Shown piece by piece: positions 61,013 to 64,000 of a DNA stretch of 64,000 nt (position 1 is its first letter; every line of letters starts with the position of its first letter). Below the pieces are notes generated by a model. It searched no databases. It worked only from the letters and a program-made list of their open reading frames with translations, and had not been told where the DNA came from. Source of the stretch: Algibacter sp. L3A6 (GTDB taxonomy: Bacteria > Bacteroidota > Bacteroidia > Flavobacteriales > Flavobacteriaceae); the NCBI RefSeq assembly GCF_009796825.1, contig NZ_CP047030.1, positions 186,001-250,000 of the forward strand, read 5' to 3'. The position numbers were made by a program, and so were the translations under genes.

Positions 61013-62536
61013 ATGAAAAAGTTAAGTTTACTATTCATAGGTGTATTCTCTATGTCTAATATATACGCGCAAGATATTAGTGACGCCTTACGTTACTCTC
61101 AAGATGAAATTCAAGGAAGTGCTAGATTTAGAGCGTTAAGCGGTGCCTTTGGTGCTCTAGGAGGTGATTTGAGTGCAGTAAGCATAAACCCTGCTGGCTC
61201 CGCTGTCTTTAGTCAAAGTCACGCATCGTTTTCATTAGTAAGTGCAGATAAAAACAACACTACAAACTATTTTGGAAACATTGAAAAAACAAACGATTCT
61301 AAATTCGATTTAAACCAAGGTGGCGCCGCTTTTGTTTTTAAAAGCAATAACAATTCACCATGGAGAAAGTTCACTTTAGCCATAGCTTACGACAGAACAA
61401 ACGACCATAATAATAGTTGGTATTCTGCTGGAATTAATACAAATGACGACGGAAATTTCAGTAATTCTATTGCTAGTTATTTTTATGATTATGCCGATGG
61501 TAGGCGCTTAGATCAAATTTCTGCTTTTCCTAATGAATCTATCAGAGAAGCTTACTCTGAAATAGGTAGAGCTTACGGTTTCGCTAATCAACAAGCCTTT
61601 TTAGGTTTTGAATCTTTTATTTTAGAAGCTGATGACATCAGCAATGACGCAAACACAACATATACAGCTAATGTAAATTCTGGTAATTTTGAACACCGCT
61701 ATACCAATGTTGAAACAGGATATAATGGTAAAATAAGTTTTAACTTTGCTACTCAATATCAAGACAATGTTTATTTAGGGATTAACTTAAATTCTCATTT
61801 TATAGATTATCAACGGTCAACATCTTTATTAGAAGACAATAATAATGGCGGATTAATTGATTTTATAGATTTCGATAATGCTTTATCCACAACAGGTAAT
61901 GGTTTTTCTTTTCAAATTGGAGGGATTTTTAAATTATCACAAGAATTTAGATTAGGATTAACCTACGACTCACCAACTTGGTACACTATTGAAGAAGAAA
62001 CATCTCAATTTTTAGATACTAGTGAATTAGTTAATCAAAACATTGATGCTTTAGATCCACAAATCGTAAATATTTACCCAGAATACAAGCTACAAACGCC
62101 AGGGAAATTTACAGGGAGTTTAGCTTATATTTTTGGACAACAAGGTTTAATTAGTTTCGATTACTCGAATAAAAACTATGCCAACACTACATTTAAACCA
62201 GAAGCAGATTATACAGGTTTAAACGCAGATATTACAAACGTATTAACCTCTGCTTCTACTTACCGTTTTGGTGGTGAGTACAAAGTAAAACAACTAAGTT
62301 TTAGAGGTGGTTATAGATTTGAAGAAAGTCCATATACCGATGGTGTTACTGTTGGAGATTTAAATGGTTTTTCTCTAGGTTTAGGATATAATTTTGGTAA
62401 CACAAAATTAGACCTAACCTTCGATCAGGCTAAACGCTCATACCAAACATCATTATACAATGTTGGACTAATTGATACTGTTGATATCGATAGAGTAAAC
62501 TCTAATGTTACACTATCTTTAAGCTTTAATATCTAG
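61013..62536 (+). CDS. FadL/TodX-family outer membrane transport protein
   Basis: The 507-residue protein has a signal peptide (LFIGVFSMSNIYAQ, ~residue 19) and starts as FadL-like barrels do: ARFRALSGAFGALGGDLSAV then SINPAGSAVF. Alternating beta-strand pattern fills the rest (FTLAIAYDRTND, LGLTYDSPTWYTIEEE, LGLGYNFGNTKLDLTF) and the protein ends on an aromatic-containing strand (VTLSLSFNI). Such proteins import hydrophobic molecules across the outer membrane. The cargo is unknown. It follows the low-complexity lipoprotein gene by 31 nt. Confidence 0.88.
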   Translation: MKKLSLLFIGVFSMSNIYAQDISDALRYSQDEIQGSARFRALSGAFGALGGDLSAVSINPAGSAVFSQSHASFSLVSADKNNTTNYFGNIEKTNDSKFDLNQGGAAFVFKSNNNSPWRKFTLAIAYDRTNDHNNSWYSAGINTNDDGNFSNSIASYFYDYADGRRLDQISAFPNESIREAYSEIGRAYGFANQQAFLGFESFILEADDISNDANTTYTANVNSGNFEHRYTNVETGYNGKISFNFATQYQDNVYLGINLNSHFIDYQRSTSLLEDNNNGGLIDFIDFDNALSTTGNGFSFQIGGIFKLSQEFRLGLTYDSPTWYTIEEETSQFLDTSELVNQNIDALDPQIVNIYPEYKLQTPGKFTGSLAYIFGQQGLISFDYSNKNYANTTFKPEADYTGLNADITNVLTSASTYRFGGEYKVKQLSFRGGYRFEESPYTDGVTVGDLNGFSLGLGYNFGNTKLDLTFDQAKRSYQTSLYNVGLIDTVDIDRVNSNVTLSLSFNI

Positions 62537-62560
62537 TAAATATTTCGACTTTAAAACACT

Positions 62561-62596
62561 TAAAAAGCTTGAACTTTAAAACGTTCGGGCTTTTTT
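62561..62596 (+). terminator. Terminator after the FadL-like gene
   Basis: AAAAAGC...GAAC pairs with GTTC...GGCTTTTT (G-T pair and small bulge) and ends with a T run, 24 nt after the stop codon. Confidence 0.65.
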
Positions 62597-62685
62597 CATT
62601 TTAATTGTAATATTTAAAGAGAAAAACAGACCAAGTAGAAACAACAATTATATGTTAAGATAAAACATAACAAAACGGAATTACT

Positions 62686-62693
62686 TATCTTTG
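62686..62693 (+). promoter_or_regulatory. -7 box upstream of folE
   Basis: TATCTTTG fits TAnnTTTG and lies 29 bp before the ATG at 62723. Confidence 0.5.
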
Positions 62694-62722
62694 CAGACTT
62701 AAAAATAAGATATTTTTCGCAA

Positions 62723-63400
62723 ATGAAAATGGATAATAATATAGAAGAACACGATACTTTGGGCGAAGACCATATTGGAACATCAGCGGACACGCCTTTA
62801 AGGAATGATGCTTTTACCCTTTCTGACTCAGAGAAAATAGACATTATTAAAGACGATGTACGTCACATTTTGGAAACATTAGGGTTAGATTTAACCGACG
62901 ATAGTTTAAGCGGTACACCTAATCGTGTTGCAAAAATGTTTGTAAACGAAATTTTTGGTGGCTTAGACCCTAAGAAAAGACCAAAAGCATCTACTTTTGA
63001 CAACAAATACAAGTATGGAGAAATGCTTGTTGAAAAAAACATAACAGTATACTCAACATGCGAGCACCATTTATTACCAATTGTTGGAAGAGCGCACATT
63101 GCTTACATTTCTAACGGAACGGTAGTTGGTTTATCTAAAATGAACCGCGTTGTAGATTATTATGCAAAACGTCCACAAGTTCAAGAGCGCTTAACGATTC
63201 AAGTTGTAAAAGCATTACAAGAAGTATTAAACACAGACGATGTTGCTTGTGTTATCGATGCTAAGCATTTATGCGTAAACTCTAGAGGTATTCGCGATAT
63301 TGAAAGCAGTACTGTAACTTCAGAATTTGGTGGTAAATTTAAAGAAGAATCTACTAGAAGAGAGTTTTTAGATTACATCAAATTAGAAACTAAATTTTAA
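62723..63400 (+). CDS. folE: GTP cyclohydrolase I
   Basis: The 225-residue enzyme makes dihydroneopterin triphosphate from GTP, the first step of folate and tetrahydropterin synthesis. Zinc and catalytic residues are in STCEHHLLPIVGRAHIAY (Cys and His, ~112-130) and IDAKHLCVNSRGIRD (Cys, ~190). The family region GTPNRVAKMFVNEIFGGL and RPQVQERLTIQVVKAL are also present. The ATG at 62723 is taken; a second in-frame ATG 6 bp later is equally possible. It precedes cysS on the same strand. Confidence 0.96.
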   Translation: MKMDNNIEEHDTLGEDHIGTSADTPLRNDAFTLSDSEKIDIIKDDVRHILETLGLDLTDDSLSGTPNRVAKMFVNEIFGGLDPKKRPKASTFDNKYKYGEMLVEKNITVYSTCEHHLLPIVGRAHIAYISNGTVVGLSKMNRVVDYYAKRPQVQERLTIQVVKALQEVLNTDDVACVIDAKHLCVNSRGIRDIESSTVTSEFGGKFKEESTRREFLDYIKLETKF

Positions 63401-63463
63401 ATTTTTAATTTATTCACTCTCGATTTAAAATCAACAACATCTAAACCTAACAACATTTAACGC

Positions 63464-64000
63464 ATGCAACTTTTCGAGCATAACCCCATAAAAATATACA
63501 ATTCACTTACAGGAAAAAAAGAAACCTTTAAATCTATTGAAACCGGGTATGTGGGTATGTATGTTTGTGGACCTACGGTTTACAGTAATGTACACTTAGG
63601 TAATGTTAGAACGTTTATGTCTTTCGATATGGTGTTCCGCTACTTAAAGCATTTGGGTTATAAAGTGCGTTATGTTCGTAATATTACCGATGCTGGACAT
63701 TTAGAAAACGATGCAGATGCAGGTGAAGATAAAATCACTAAAAAAGCACGCTTAGAGCAAATAGAACCTATGGAAGTAGTGCAACGCTACACCGTAGATT
63801 TTCATAATATATTAAATACATTCAATTTTTTACCGCCAAGTATAGAACCTACGGCAACGGGGCATATTATTGAACAAATTGAATTAATTTCTACCATTAT
63901 CGAAAATGGTTTTGGTTACGAAGTAAACGGATCTGTATATTTTGATGTTCATAAATTTAATGAAACTCACGAATACGGAAAATTAAGTAAACGTAAGCTT
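63464..64000 (+). CDS. cysS: Cysteinyl-tRNA synthetase, N-terminal part (cut by window edge)
   Basis: 179 codons are visible of ~490. The start MQLFEHNPIKIYNSLTGKKE, the HIGH-equivalent CGPTVYSNVHLGNVRTFMSF with zinc-binding Cys, and RNITDAGHLENDADAGEDKI identify the class I CysRS catalytic core. The C-terminal part lies outside the window. It probably is transcribed downstream of folE (63-nt gap). Confidence 0.95.
   Translation, partial: MQLFEHNPIKIYNSLTGKKETFKSIETGYVGMYVCGPTVYSNVHLGNVRTFMSFDMVFRYLKHLGYKVRYVRNITDAGHLENDADAGEDKITKKARLEQIEPMEVVQRYTVDFHNILNTFNFLPPSIEPTATGHIIEQIELISTIIENGFGYEVNGSVYFDVHKFNETHEYGKLSKRKL

Overview
The window looks like a chromosome segment of a marine-type Flavobacteriaceae (Bacteroidota). 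The evidence is the low G+C content, TAnnTTTG-like -7 promoter boxes, type IX secretion (T9SS) sorting domains, BlaI/M56 and LytTR two-component pairs, the XrtF exosortase trio, and gene families largely confined to this phylum (DUF4293, DUF3667, the DoxX/BT_3928 type). Genus and species cannot be named from the sequence alone.

Layout. 0-3 kb: two divergent glutamine synthetases, type III (cut by the left edge) and type II. 3.4-9.4 kb: a decaying polysaccharide-utilisation region with a heparinase II/III-type lyase lipoprotein, a fasciclin lipoprotein, a T9SS-exported protein, and two remnants I reconstructed by reading across frames: a GH88 unsaturated glucuronyl hydrolase and a second T9SS-sorted protein. 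9.6-16.8 kb: PAP2 phosphatase, an LRR-protein kinase, GNAT, a Ca/Na antiporter, a BlaI/M56 pair with a clear operator, and two very short genes.

16.8-32.5 kb: an integrative element inserted in the 3' half of tRNA-Arg(ACG). It has 47-bp direct repeats at both ends, a tyrosine recombinase at the left end, and paired TCTGCAAA sites with the same 11-bp spacing at both ends. Inside are small replication and regulation genes, a compact superfamily-3-like helicase, and one defence operon in the order hsdM-hsdS-PIN-mcrB-mcrC-hsdR. That operon combines Type I restriction-modification, a McrBC-type restriction module and a PIN-domain nuclease, and is the most interesting system in the window. hsdM also carries an in-frame copy of a GTCATTC...GAATCTC dispersed-repeat unit.

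32.6-37 kb: a sulfur-handling cluster with a cysteine-containing Crp/Fnr regulator, two YeeE/YedE half-transporters, TauE, and an MBL-rhodanese fusion. 37-46.6 kb: a DUF3500 lipoprotein with a C-terminal frameshift, a LytS/LytTR pair, clpS, prmA, tpiA, a thioredoxin-like lipoprotein, an OppB-type permease, a DoxX/BT_3928 gene split by an apparent 1-bp deletion, and DUF1599. 46.7-55.3 kb: folP, a lipoprotein gene, cdaA (c-di-AMP), DUF3667, an ABC exporter, truA, a phosphoesterase, DUF4293 and rho. 55.7-57 kb: a dedicated PID-CTERM substrate, XrtF exosortase and its partner. 57.2-64 kb: rpsT, tRNA-Glu, proS, a low-complexity lipoprotein, a FadL-like porin, folE and cysS (cut by the right edge).

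A structured dispersed repeat of about 90-170 bp occurs in four full copies and one partial copy. All four full copies lie directly downstream of a gene's stop codon in the sense orientation. They keep conserved ends while the central hairpin differs in sequence. No rRNA genes, CRISPR arrays or intact transposases were seen.
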